From positions 38,618,739 through 38,682,738 of the forward strand of contig CM023541.1 in assembly GCA_013350335.1 (NCBI GenBank): a stretch of 64,000 nucleotides of DNA. The letters are read 5' to 3'. This DNA comes from Chimonanthus salicifolius. Its lineage: Eukaryota; Streptophyta; Magnoliopsida; Laurales; Calycanthaceae. The notes under the pieces are model-generated. The model searched no databases. It was not told where the DNA came from and was given only the letters and a program-made list of their open reading frames with translations. Each line of letters begins with the position of its first letter. Positions within the stretch are counted from its first letter, which is position 1. This document shows, one piece after another, positions 42,806-55,200 of the stretch. Made by a program: the position numbers and the translations under genes.

Positions 42806-42815
42806 GCCACGTGGC
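42806..42815. promoter_or_regulatory. G-box (CACGTG) palindrome upstream of gene 2
   Basis: GCCACGTGGC, a perfect 10 bp palindrome 123 bp before the ATG. G-boxes are bound by plant bZIP and bHLH factors (light, abscisic acid, stress). A GAA-repeat 5' leader (about 42831-42856) follows. The function here is inferred from position. Confidence 0.6.
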
Positions 42816-42938
42816 GTGGATCAAAATCACAGAAGAAGAAGAAGAAGAAGAAGAAAACGAAAGAAGAAACAGAGAGAAGAAGGAGAAGGGGGAGAAGAGA
42901 AGAAGCTTCTCCTTCACTAATTTTCTCTTCCTCTTTCA

Positions 42939-43253
42939 ATGGCCATCTCCCCTTTCCCTTTTTCTCTTCCTTTTCTTCTTCTTCTTCTTCTTCTTTCTAA
43001 AGTCCACGCCTTTTCTATTCCGTTTAAGGCAAAGGACGTCCTTCCCGTCCTTCCTCGCCAAATCTCCTGGCCCCTCCTCAACACCTTCCACGGCGCTGTC
43101 GATCTCCTCCCTTCCTTCGTTGGCGCTGTCTCGCCTGACCTTCCTTCCATCTCCTGGAAGGGCCCCTGCTTCTATGCCAACGAAGCCAAGCTCCAGTTCA
43201 CCTCTTCTTCCAATCCCAACGCTTCTTTGGGCGGTGCTGTTCTCTATCTCAAG
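42939..43253 (+). CDS. Gene 2 exon 1: signal peptide and N-terminal domain
   Basis: 105 codons ending LGGAVLYLK before donor GTGCGT. Signal peptide at residues 1-24; then a Trp/Pro/Phe-rich segment including SWKGPCFYANEAKLQF. The intron that follows is 11.3 kb and full of TEs. Confidence 0.88.
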
Positions 43254-46200
43254 GTGCGTACCATCAACATCCACTCATTCATCAATTTTTCGTATTGGGC
43301 TGTGTTTTGGATCTAGGCTTTAGTTTTAATTTTGAATTATGGTCGTTCTTCTGTGAAATTCGATGCAAGTTTGATGTTTTTTCAATATTTTTTATTTATG
43401 TTTCGCAAATGGGTGTAGCTGGAAACTTTTCCCTGCATAGTTTCTTTTTAAATTTTGAAATATGGTTGTTTTGATTGAAAGTTTGGTGCAATTCTTCATT
43501 CTTTTAGTCTTTATTAGCTCTAATTTGTGTGGGCCAATTTTCTATCTCAAATTTCGTACCATCTCTCAACGTCCATAATACCTTTACATGCTCCTGAGCC
43601 ATATTTCATATCTCGGTTTCAGCTGTAATTCTGAAATATCGTTGTTCTGCTTTGAAATTCGGTGCAATTCTCTCTTGTTTTTATCTTTTTGACTGGGGAA
43701 TCATGCAGTTCTCTTTCCAGTGCCATTTAGCTGACCATAGGTTTTGAGTTCTCATTTGTGGCACTTGATTCTGAACTTATTATTATTTTGTTGTTGTCAT
43801 CATTGTTATTCCATATGTGCCTTTCTTTATCTCAAGGCACTTACGTAGTCCAGCATCAATTGATGATCTTTATATCTGCAATCTTTTCCTCCTCCTGTTT
43901 TTTGCTGAAATTTTTTATATGAGCACCCCCCCATCTCGACCTCCTCCCCTCCCTCCCTCTTCTTCACCACACCCATTTCTTCTTCATCTCTCTCTCTCTC
44001 TCTCTTCCTCTCTGCCTCTCTCCAAGTGGGTTTTCTATGAACTACTTGTAATTTACTTTTGTTTTGATCCTTCTTTGATCAGGTAATATGTAGTTCTCTT
44101 TTTGCTTCCAATTTGCTGAACATCAGCTTTGAATTCTTCTATGCCACATGATTGCTGGGCTTCATTTTACATGTTTGTCATGAATATAAATTAGTAGTAA
44201 TACACAAGGGGTAATCTATATGTAACTCCAGTGGAAAAGAAAATGATTGATGCTGTCTAAGATAGTTTGGGCATTCGAGTGGAACACTGTAGACAACCCC
44301 TTACTAGTGGAAAAGGGAGACCAACTAGGACTTGATCGTAGTTGGTAGTGACATGTTGGGTTGTGGTTCAAGAAAGAGTCTAGCCTTGAACAGGTACTAA
44401 TGGTGAATAAAAGTCCATAAAACTGACCTTAGATAACAAGTTAAGTCTTGAAAGATGAATGATTTGTCAGTGCTTAGGTTCTATGATGCCTGAACATTTT
44501 GAAACAGGCAACATGTTTGTTTCATGCCATGTTAGGCACTTATTAATATGTAAAATCCATGTCCTTGTTGTATCCATGGTGTGTCGCTGTCATATCTATG
44601 TCGTGTATGGGCATCATAAATTGGGATTTATTTTTTGGGGTTATCAAGAAGAGTGGCGGTTATTACTTTTCATGATTTGCTATATGTGAACAAGGTGATT
44701 GGTTCTCTACAATAAGGTGATATAGCTCTTCTAGGATTCATTGTTTGCTCCTTTATCCATCTCTTACTTTGGGACCTTGTCTAGATCCCATTCCTTCTTA
44801 AGGATTCTTATTGGAAGTATATTTTGTGCGCAAGAAAGGGTCCCAATCCAATGGTAAGCATAACTCAAAATGTGATCAAATTGAATAAGTTGGTTAATGG
44901 TTCGCATGTGTGTAATGCGTGCGACGGGAGAAGTGAACTGTGAAAGGAGAAGCGAGGAAGATTTGGATGAGGAAAGAGCTAGTGGAAAAGGAGGATGGAT
45001 GGTGCAAGTGCAACAAAAGACTAGATTTACCAGGAACGGAGAAGCTAAAACTACCTTGTTTGTGGAAAATCTTCGAGAATGCATATCCCTGCACTGACTT
45101 TGGTCCTCCTTTGGCAAGTTTGTTGTTATGAATGCCTTCATCTCTCAAAAAAGGGATGCGAAAAAGGGTCATCTTTTGCTTTGTGAGATTGGTACATGAA
45201 AGATAGGTGGTTTCTGCAATGAATGCAATGAAGAAGTGTTGTTTGGGGACAAGAAGATATTGGTTAGAAGTGCTAGATTTGGCAAGGGAGTTATCTCACA
45301 AACTAAAGAAGACCTTGCTAATCATCCCATTAATGGAGTTTTAGGTTGATTGTTTTTTTTTTTTGGAATTTATGAGTGGGAAACCGTGGGATACCCAACA
45401 TAAAACGCCCACGGGTGAGCCCACTACCCCTAGGGCACACCAAGGTTAGGCCATGGGGGCTCGAACTCGCAATTTATTTCCTTGTTCATGGACAAACTAT
45501 AAAAGCATCAGCCTCAACAAACAATAGAATTGATGAAGCAATGGAGAAGGTGGATGGAATTAATGGAAGAAAATCCTATGCCAATGCAACTCTACCCAAA
45601 GATCAGACAAAAAAAAGGGAATCTAAGGTGGGGAATGGTCACTTACACTGCCTGGAAATGGGGGATTTCAATGTGCAATCCACCTGTCACTACAAGTACA
45701 AAGTCTAGTTGGAACCATCAAGGAATCTTCATCATTTGAAGCAATGTATGTATAAAAAGTAAAGTGATATAAATCCAGATTTTCTATCAGGCTATTATTG
45801 GATGATCTAGTCCTCATCTTTGTCCTATCATTGGAGTAGGCAAGGCTTTGAAGAGGTGAAAGACTTTCAATTGGAACCTGGATGTACTACGATCACACTA
45901 GAGGAAATGTGGATAGAGGTCTTGGGCATATCGTTGCATTAATGTCATGAGGTTACTTTCTGTTAAAATTAAGACATCTATAGGCAATCTGCTGGTGATT
46001 CATAAAGCTAATCTAGAGAGCGATCACATTACTTCTCTAAATTTGTTGGTGGAAGCCTTGGATTCAAAACATTAGATAGAGAGCCATCGATAAGGGTGGA
46101 TGGAAATTTATTTCCCATTTGGACAAGGGACTCAGGGGAGGAACGAAAGTATGCTATGGTGTATGAAGAGTTGCTAAAAATATAAAAAACAAAAAGAGAA

Positions 46201-49200
46201 GAAGTGAATGAAGGCAAGGTGGATGTTTGACATCAGTGTGTCTAGAGCTTCATGGTAGGAGCATTTAAGCCATTCATGTGCCCTAGACATGGTAGGCAGA
46301 GGTCAATCTTTGTTGCTGAAGGGGGAAAGTGTGAGACTACACTGCAAGTTCCTTTCATGTAAAGGAGGAAGGTGGCTACTTTCATCTCCCTAGGTGAGAA
46401 GATTGAAACATTTTTGCCACATTTTATCATGAGATCTTGAAAAAGAGGCACATTGTAAAACAAGAAGGGAACCTTTCTCCTGAAATTTTGTTGGTATCTC
46501 ATGGGGGATATGCATGTTTCTTTTATGTGTCTCTCTTCTAGCTTGTCTCCAAAAGCCCATTAAGTTCACCTAGATTGCGAAAAGATGCACTAAACATGCT
46601 TTCATTTTAATATCAGTCGAAACCTGAAACTTTAGAAGCTATCGGATTTAAAGAAAAAAAAGTAGAGGGAAGGAACTAGAAAAAAATTGTCTATCACTTT
46701 AGATAACAAACCACAAATTGAAGAGAATTTCTTGTGTACATCCAAAAGCATCACATCAATGTATATTTTTGCTGATTTAATTTCAAAAGGATCCATCTAA
46801 TTGGCTCTTTATCTTGATAATTGCTTGAAAAGCTAAAAATTGTTGTCAGCCATTTTAATGGGAGAAGCCCTCCGAATCCACATCCCCCAACAATAATTCC
46901 CTTGAAAAGGGTAAAAATCCATGGTCCTAGAAAACTTTTCTTTGGTAGAAAAGCAGTCATCTTTAGCCCAATAGACGAGTTTTTAACGTATTCATAGGGA
47001 TTTGTATAACTGAAAGAGGATTTATGGGGTTATAAGGACTACTAATGCATTGTGGGAAAGAAAATCATAACTAGCATGAGGATCAACAATTGACAAATAC
47101 TCTTTGTAAAGGATGAAACAAAAAAAGGAGGGTTGGAAAGAAACATGGACAGGAAAATAAAATTATTCAAGGTCAGTAGAAAATTAGGGGCGAATTTTCA
47201 CGATGACAGAAAACTTCTCAAAGCTTAGTAGCGGTAGAGGGAAGAGACTCCCACTAAAAAAACTGTAGCAGATGCAACGTCAAGAAGGGACATAAAAATA
47301 TTTTTCCATCTAACTTTTTGCTTAGTTATATTTTAAAAAGAAACAAAGACCTGAGGAACAAGCGGTTAAACAGTCCAAATGAAGGTAGTTACATGGAATA
47401 TTTGGGTTTGGAGAAAAAGGAGGAAGAAAGCATTTGGCAGGAAAATGGTGAGATGTTAGCATAGTGATACACTTTGGTTCTAGAGTTGAGGGAGGGAGGG
47501 GGGAGGGAGAAGGAGGGAGGGAGGTCCATTTTAGTCCAATTTGAGAACAAAATGACCTAGCTCTTTGACTTTGTTGGCCAATTTGTATGGTCCTAATGAA
47601 GACGCTGAAAGGGAAGCCTTGTGGGAGGAATTAAAGGTGGTTAGAAATTCATACAATTTACCTTGGTGTAAGGGTGGAAATTTTAACATAAATTTCGACA
47701 TGAAAGAAAATAATTGCAGGAGGATCACACGACAAATGGGTAACCTTGCCTTATTTCATTATGGACAATGAATAATTGATCTATCTACCCATGTGTGGGA
47801 AGCTCGCTCCACATAGTTGAATGGTCAGGAAGTCCTAGCAATGTGCAAGTTGGACATGTTTCTCATCTCCAAAGAAAGGGAGGAGGTAACAAGGGTGTTG
47901 AACAGATTTGATTGCCTAAGCAATAATCAAACCACCATGCTGTAATGGTTGGGTGGTTCACATGAGTAGTATTACCTGGGTAATGCAATGCATTCACCAT
48001 GGATACAAAAGGGGACAGTTTTTATTTTATTTTTATCTACTTTATTTAGTTGGGGTATTTTAGCAATTGTTAATGTTTTTATTTTTAGTAAGAAAAAACT
48101 CTATAAAGCCTTGTAGCCTCTTTGAGGCAGACGTAGATGATGAATAAGATTTGATAATTTTTTCGCAAATACCTCTGTGCGACTGAAACTCTTGGTGGAA
48201 TCCTCAGCTGTGCGACGTTGTTAGCAATCCCCACGATTTTTATCTACTTTATTTAGTTGGGGTGCTTTAGCAATTGTTAATGTTTTTATTTTTAGTAAGA
48301 TAAAACTCTATAAAGCCTTGTAGCCTCTTTGAGGCAGACGTAGATGATGAATAAGATTTGATAATTTTTTCGCAATTACCTCTGTGCGATGGAAACTCCT
48401 GGTGGAATCTTCAGACAGAGGCGAGATGGGAGCAGAAGCAGGTATGCAAATTTGGGTAATGTCTGGGTTTTTTTTTTTTGTCTGTAAGATTTGTGAAGGG
48501 TGGAGGATGGGGATGGGGATTGGGATGGTAAATCGTACCTGGGATAATGCCCAGATTTGGTGATTGCGAAAAGATGATGGGATCGAGACCACGTTGTTCC
48601 CTGATAAAGCAGGAACCTGTCTTCGATTAGGAACGTCTCTGTATAACAGAGATACAGAGAACCCTAGGCCCTGAACCAATTGATGTAGAACTGCCTGTAG
48701 CTAGGCAGGAAAACAAAGATAAAGGAAAAATAGGAAAAGGCTATGCCTTAGATTAATCTCATTAAATATTCATCGTGTAATTCCTCTCTTACATCCGCCT
48801 GTATTTATAAGAAAACAAGCATACGAAAATAGCAGAGTCTCAACTAGGAAAGCCACCGACTTGGCTTCCTTGCTAAACTAGGACTCCTAAATAAACTAGG
48901 AAACTAACTAAAGTTGGGCTGCTAAGATCTCCAAACAAAAATAACAAATCATACTTGCTAATTAAGAAATAAATAAATAAAAATAAATAGAAGTAGAGCC
49001 GTGAGGATCGTTTGTGTCCTACATCAGTAAGCCTATATTCTTTCCCTACTTACCACCGTGTCCCTCCTTGGGCTCATTTAGCCTTACCGTTAACCCTTCC
49101 CCTAATCCTTTTTGCTACCATATGTAACGATCCATCCCGTTAGCACAATATTGTCTTCTTTGGGCCCACACACAGAGGCCCGCATGGTTTTGCTTTGGCG

Positions 49201-52200
49201 AGCCAATCCACTGTTGCTCCCAAAAGGCCTTGTGCTAGGAGGAGGAAGGCTACCACTTATATACTAGGGAATTTCCAATGCAACTAGAAATGTGGGACTT
49301 TTTCTCCTCCACACTATAGACCCCCTCTGGGGTGGGGTATTACAATCTACCCCTCTTAAAGCCAGAGTCGTCCTCGGCTCTGCACACATAACAACTAAGC
49401 CCACACCCTCAAGCAGAGAGTTGAACCAATTTCTGATACCATTTGTAACGATCCGTCCTATTAGCACAATATTGTCCGCTTTGGGCCCCCACACACAGGC
49501 CCGCACGACTTTGCTTTGGCGAGCCAACCCACTGTTCCTCCCAAAAGGCCTTGTGCTAGAAGGAGGAAGGTTACCACTTATATACCAGGGAATTTCCAAT
49601 GCAACTAGAAATGTGAGACTTTTTCTCTTCCACACTATAGACCCCCTCTGGGGTGGGGTATTACACCATAAATCCATTTACCCCCATATCCTGCCCCGAT
49701 AGCATCAGAAAGCCACCTATTATTGTCAAACAGCATGAACTAATTCCCTTTTGGTGATAGATTTACATATTTGTGGGAACTGACAAGCCCCTTTGTTTTG
49801 AGGGATCCTGCCGCGTTTTGTAACTAGATCTGGATTGTGATATAATTGTTTACTTTAATTTCCAAGAATCCCGTGATTATTTGTAGCTTATTTTTATTAT
49901 TTAATTGTTGTATATTAATTGATTGATTAATTTCAGCCTATTTTAGATTTAGGATGCATTATTTTCATCAATTTTAATCTTTTCATAATCACATTAGGCA
50001 TTTAGGGTCTCCCTCACTGTATCACTGGGGCCCTAAACCTTTTTTCACTTTGGTGGATGGAGGTCCCTTTTTTTTGGTGATCTTGTTAAGGAAGGGTGGA
50101 GTCAATGCAATATACGCGTTAAATCGAAGAGCATACTCTATATGGGGTCCAATTATGGAGATATTCAAGCATAAGTTCTTGGCTTGGAAGAAGAAATACC
50201 ACTACTTTGAGGAAAAGGGCGGGGGGGGGGGGTGAGGAGGAGATGTGTGGAGGATCACACTAATTAAATTCTTCTTGACCAATCTCCCGGTTTGTTACAT
50301 GTCCCTTTTTGATATTCCAACTCTAGTTACAAAGAGGTTGGGAAAGATATAATGAGATTTGTTATGGGATGGGAATGGCGAAAATAAGAAAGTCCAACTC
50401 ATCAAGTGGGAAACTGTAACTAAACCAAAGAAGAATGGTAGCCTGGGGATGGTGTGGTTGAAAGACAAGAATGGGGCGCTTTTTTGCAAATGAGTTTGGA
50501 GACACAAGAAGGAAACGTTTTCTTTCTAAGGTAGGGTCCTCATCCCCAAATATTGGGTTAGTGAAAGGGAGTGGGGGTTGTGTTTGTCCAATTTAGAGAA
50601 AGGGGTCATCGGTTTAGACGCCTATTTATGTTTTATTTTAAATTTTCTTGTTGAGAGGAAGGGGAAGGGGGGTTGGGTTGGAAGGTTGTCAGTATTAAAG
50701 ATATCCCTTCCTGGAGCTTTTCATGTCTGTTGCAATAAGTCAACTAAAGTTAGTGATTGCCTTGAGGTTTTGGGTGGTAAGACCATTTGGACTCTAAAGT
50801 TTTAAGTGTTCTTCTTCTGAGAGTGAGTTCCCCGAGTTTGCCAATCTTATGTTACTTAAGATGATTATTTCATTTTTAAGGACAAGGAGGATTCAAGGGT
50901 TTAGGTGGGAATGCAATTGGCTGTTAATTCTGTTGGTGCATTTTCCTCTAACCCTCCTTTGGATTGGTTCTATTTGTCTTTTAGGTTGCACCCCCCGAGC
51001 CCCAACCCAAGGTCGAGGCCTTATATTGGATAGTTTTTTTCCGATGACTCCTCACCAGGTGCAATCTCAGACATCACATTACTAGATAGGAAGTAGAACT
51101 AGCTTTCTTCTTTATGCTAGGACAAGGTGGAATCAATGAGGCATCCTCTCCTTTATTTCCCCTTTGCCAAGTCAAGATAGTTGTCCTTCATTCGCTCATG
51201 TGGTTATCTCTTGGGCATATTTTGTAATGACCTTGGAGATCATATGTGTAGCTAGGAGAGATACCCTTTTAAGGATAGAGGGAGGACATTTTGGATATCC
51301 ATCCCAAATACTTCCCGCCTCTCAGGCACCCCCACCCCTTTTCCCTCTCTTCCTCTTCCCTTTCCTCGCCACTTTTGGAAAGAAAGGAACAATAAAATCT
51401 TCAAAGATGAAACCAAATTGTTGTAAGAGGTTTTCAGTCTAGCCAAGAGTCATCTTCAATAGCTAGGTGAAAGGATGGAAAGAATTTGGGGGCATCTCTA
51501 TTGCATTATATGGGAAATGGAGGTTAATGTTGGATGATCATATTGGGTTCAAACCATGGGAGCCCCAATGAAGGGCCACTTCCTATGGCAATATGTATAG
51601 AGTAAGGTCCCATCGAATTACCCGGTGTGTGCGGATAGGGGGGGTGTCACACACCCCGGAGGACTAGTTTGTTGCGATGCTTGGACACCTCCGGACTTGA
51701 AAAAAAAAAAAAAAATGTTGGATGATCATATGAGAGAGGCCAAAGTCTAGGGTAATGGTCAAAGCCACATGTAAGAGTTTTGAAGCTCAATGTTAGCAAA
51801 ATGATGGTGTATATGAGCAAAACCAAGCCGGCAAGGTTAGGAAGGATATTGCATTACTTAGATGAGTTTGTCCTAGCACTTTTCTTGTGACCCATAAGAA
51901 CTAAGGAGTTGAACAAGGCCCTCTTAGCGGTGAAAGAAACGTTAAAGATTTTTTAGGACTCCCTTAAGGTAGGTTAATCATTGAAAGTGACTCCACTAAT
52001 GTGTTGCGCTGGAGGCAAGGGCAGAGGAAAGCTCTATGGTGGCTACAACATATTTATTGGGAGATTCAACATATCATTGGTTCTCTAGACATTTCCTATA
52101 AGCATGTGAGAAGGTCCCTAATGACATGTCCAATTTCTTAGCCAAGAATGGAGTTGACTGTAGTAGTAAAATTATAAATTTCTTACCCTTTTTTGATAAG

Positions 52201-55200
52201 ATAACAAAAGATTTCATTCAAATGAAGAAAGATAGAAGCAAGATAGGTCTTTAAGATGGAAAGCCCTAGAAACACAATTATAGAATACATCACAAATTAA
52301 ATTTCCAGTCACTTCAACCTCAATCTAAAAAAATCTATGAGCAAGTAATTCCTAGGGATAATATTCTTTGCCAAGAAGTTTGCCAAGTCATTCCTAGAGA
52401 CACCATTCTTTGCCAAGAAATTTCCCAATCTGTTTGCTGATCTTCTTCCGTGATTGGTAGGAACCTTCTAAGCCCTCTTCAACTCTCTAATCTCATGCAC
52501 TATGGGGATAAGCTTCAAAGGTGGCCTTTTGATCTCATTAGCCCACCGAATTGGATTTGAAGAGTCGCCTTCTGTGATGAGCTTGCTGCAGAAATGGTTC
52601 TTAAAAATCTGGCAAAGCCTTCCTGATGCGGAGCATTACACGAATTTTCATATTTAGTAAGTTTCTATATTTAGATTTAGGATTTTCAGTTTTTCATAAT
52701 TGTATTTTTTCTTTCATTTATTTGTTTAGTCCAATAGTTGGTTTTGTTTGGGGAAATTTAGCGATTTTACATGTAATTAGGGCTTTCTAATCATTGGGGG
52801 TAGTTTGATATTTGTTTATTTGAGGGTATTTTGGTCTTTTTCATTTTTTAAGTCATTATATATGATGTAACCTCTCCATACGGGATTGACACTTAATCAA
52901 TGAAAAGTACAATTTCTGTTTTGTGCAAACTTGCTTCCATCGCAGGAAGCATGGTGAGAAGCCAAGGAACCCTCGTGAGAAACTGGGGAAGGCGAGAAGC
53001 CATGGGACAATGTGAGAATCCTCTTCCAAGATCCAGATTTTTATCTATCTCTCTTCTATCTCTCTCTTTTTCCCTTTCTTCTCTCTTTGTTGCCCTCTCA
53101 AATTCAACCGAACTGCTGTCCCAGAATCATCCTATTGTTGTCCCAGATTTGTCCCAAAACCGTCTTATTGTTGTCCCAGATCTGTCCCAGAAAAATCTTT
53201 ATTTACCGTTCCGACCTGTCCCAGATCCCATCCAAACTCGTCCCAAGCCCTTCCTAAGTCCCTTACAGCCCTCTTACTGCAGCCACAAGTCCTCTTGGAC
53301 CCTTCTTTAGGCCCATACAACCACCTCTACCTGTCCTAAACTACCATACAGCCATTACCTATCCTCTTTTATCATTAAATCCCTTTTTTCCATCCCTAAT
53401 ACTCCCATACCCTGCTGCCTCCACTTTGTTTTTGACATCACCTTGATTCTAAACAGTCCGAATTAGTTTCTTTTGGTGATTGATCTACTTATTTGTGGAT
53501 TTAGTTAAACCCCTTTTTTTGAAAGCCTTCTATTTTGAGTTGTGATTTAGTTTGGAATGTTACATAATTGTTCACATTAAATTGAATATTGGCAACAAAT
53601 TTATATTGTTTATTGCAATTATTAATTTTGAGTTTTGATTTCAGCTTCATAAATTTGATTCATATTGATTTCTTGTTACATTATAATTGCATTTAGGGAT
53701 TTAGGGTCGCCATATCCCCTGTCCTGCGTCACTTCCTTAGCACCCAGGTCTCCACTTCATTTGAGTCCTTTCCTATTGGCCCTGAGAAAAAAGAAAGGAC
53801 CTAACCTTGAGAGTTCTTAAGAATACCACCAATCCCAGTGGCAGTTAGTCTTTAGCCGCTCCATTGACATTGGATTGATGTGTTTTTCTCTATGTATTTT
53901 GTATATACTTTTTTAGGGGTGGCATGCATATCAGATGCCACTCTCTCCATTGTACATGTATTATTTCCCATCTAACTGGAAGTCTTCTGTACACATATAC
54001 ATAAATGCATAACACAATTTAGCATGCATCTATTGGAAGCTAACTTTTATAGGGATTGCAACTCTTCTACTCAATTTAGAAATCTTTTCTTCTAAAAATG
54101 CATTTTATTGTTTCTCTTAATTGTAAATTCTTTTAGTAGAAACATGAGATTTGCTGTAATATTGAGCAGCAAAATTGCTTATTAGTGGGTAATGACAAAG
54201 CAGTGAAAATTTGGATTTTTCCTCATTGTTTTAATTGTCAACTTGGGAACTGTTTAAATCACTTCAATATCCATGTAGGTTGGATTACATTATACTATTT
54301 CTCTTCATGTGAGTTACAATTGCAGTGTTTGTTTGTAGTCCCTTTGTACTCACAATTCTTTAGAATTTTGCCTGATTAACAATTGATCGTGACCATTCAA
54401 AAAAGAATACTTGTTAATGTGTATTTGGTTAAAATTTCTGCATGTTTGGTCGACCTTACAAATTGTATGTGTGAAGTACAAATATTACTTTGATTTCACT
54501 TTTTGTTGTTTATGGTCTTATTGTTCCACCTTTGTCCCTCTACAGACCAATGCAGCTCACAGCTGGACTTGCATGGACCTATATGTGTTTGCAACACCAT
54601 ATAGGGTTACATGGGATTACTACTTCACCGCTCGAGAGCATACATTGAAAATTGAGTCCTGGGAAGAACCTGCAGAATTAGAATATGTCTGTTTTGTTCT
54701 CTGCTTACTCCTTTCTTCTCTATTATCAATCTTCCTGCTTCATGAAGATAACACTTAGTGATGTATGATTGATCAGGTAAAGCAACATGGGCTATCTGTA
54801 TTTCTTATGCCATCTGGAATGCTAGGAACCTTGCAGTCTTTGTTAGATGTATTGCCTTTATTTTCAAACTCTGGATGGGGCGAAGATGCAAACCTTGCAT
54901 TTTTGAAGAAGCACATGAGGGCATCTTTTGAGAAGCATGCTCACCCTGGGGCTGCAACCATCAATGTTGAGGATGTTCACTCTGGGGATTTTTTAGCAGT
55001 CTCAAAGATCCGTGGCCGATGGGGTGGGTTTGAGACGTTGGAAAAATGGGTGACAGGTGCATTTGCTGGTCACACAGCTGTTTGTTTGAAGGATGAAATG
55101 GGCAATCTCTGGGTTGGTGAATCAGGGCACGAGAATGATAAGGTTTGCCAATTATACCTAGTGACTTGTAAATAGAAAAAGAATGACATTCTTAAGATCG

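Larger units (their letters stand above)
47981..50024 (+). mobile_element. Family-A LTR copy A5, rearranged and with nested insertions, TSD CTGGG
   Basis: Left end TAATGCAATGCATT (deaminated form of TGATGCGGAGCAT), right end TCACTGTATCA, flanks CTGGG at 47976-47980 and 50025-50029. Inside are a 207 bp tandem duplication (starts near 48034 and 48241) with CTCTATAAAGCC TATA-like boxes, a piece of element B (48412-49026) and TRIM D4 (49123-49665). The 3' part resumes at about 49850 with the TTTCAGCCTATTTTAG block found in A3. Confidence 0.75.
44900..52190 (+). mobile_element. Near full-length L1-type LINE with deleted RT palm, carrying a SINE and LTR A5
   Basis: ORF1: an RRM-like block TTLFVENL...FGKFV...NAFISQKRDAKKGH (about 45050-45170). 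ORF2: endonuclease start MKVVTWNIW (about 47380-47405), LYGPNEDAEREALWEEL (about 47585-47635), a GNFNINFD catalytic block (47675-47700), then WGPKPF right after LTR A5 (about 50026-50045). The frame then passes directly to the RT thumb region WGPIME...KFLAWKKKYHYF (about 50140-50210) and LLWDGNGENKK. An FWKERNNKIFKDE block (about 51370-51415) and RNase H with IIESDSTNVLRW (about 51985-52020) follow. The RT palm is missing. Many stops. Confidence 0.78.

Noticed and set aside
43001..43323. Overlapping ORFs on both strands around gene 2 exon 1
   Set aside because: Shadow frames of a CT-rich signal-peptide exon and GAA leader; only the frame starting at 42939 joins correctly to later exons.
42811..43323. 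An upstream coding start at 42811
   Set aside because: It would need a GTG start, runs in another frame through the GAA leader and signal-peptide exon, and does not join to exon 2.
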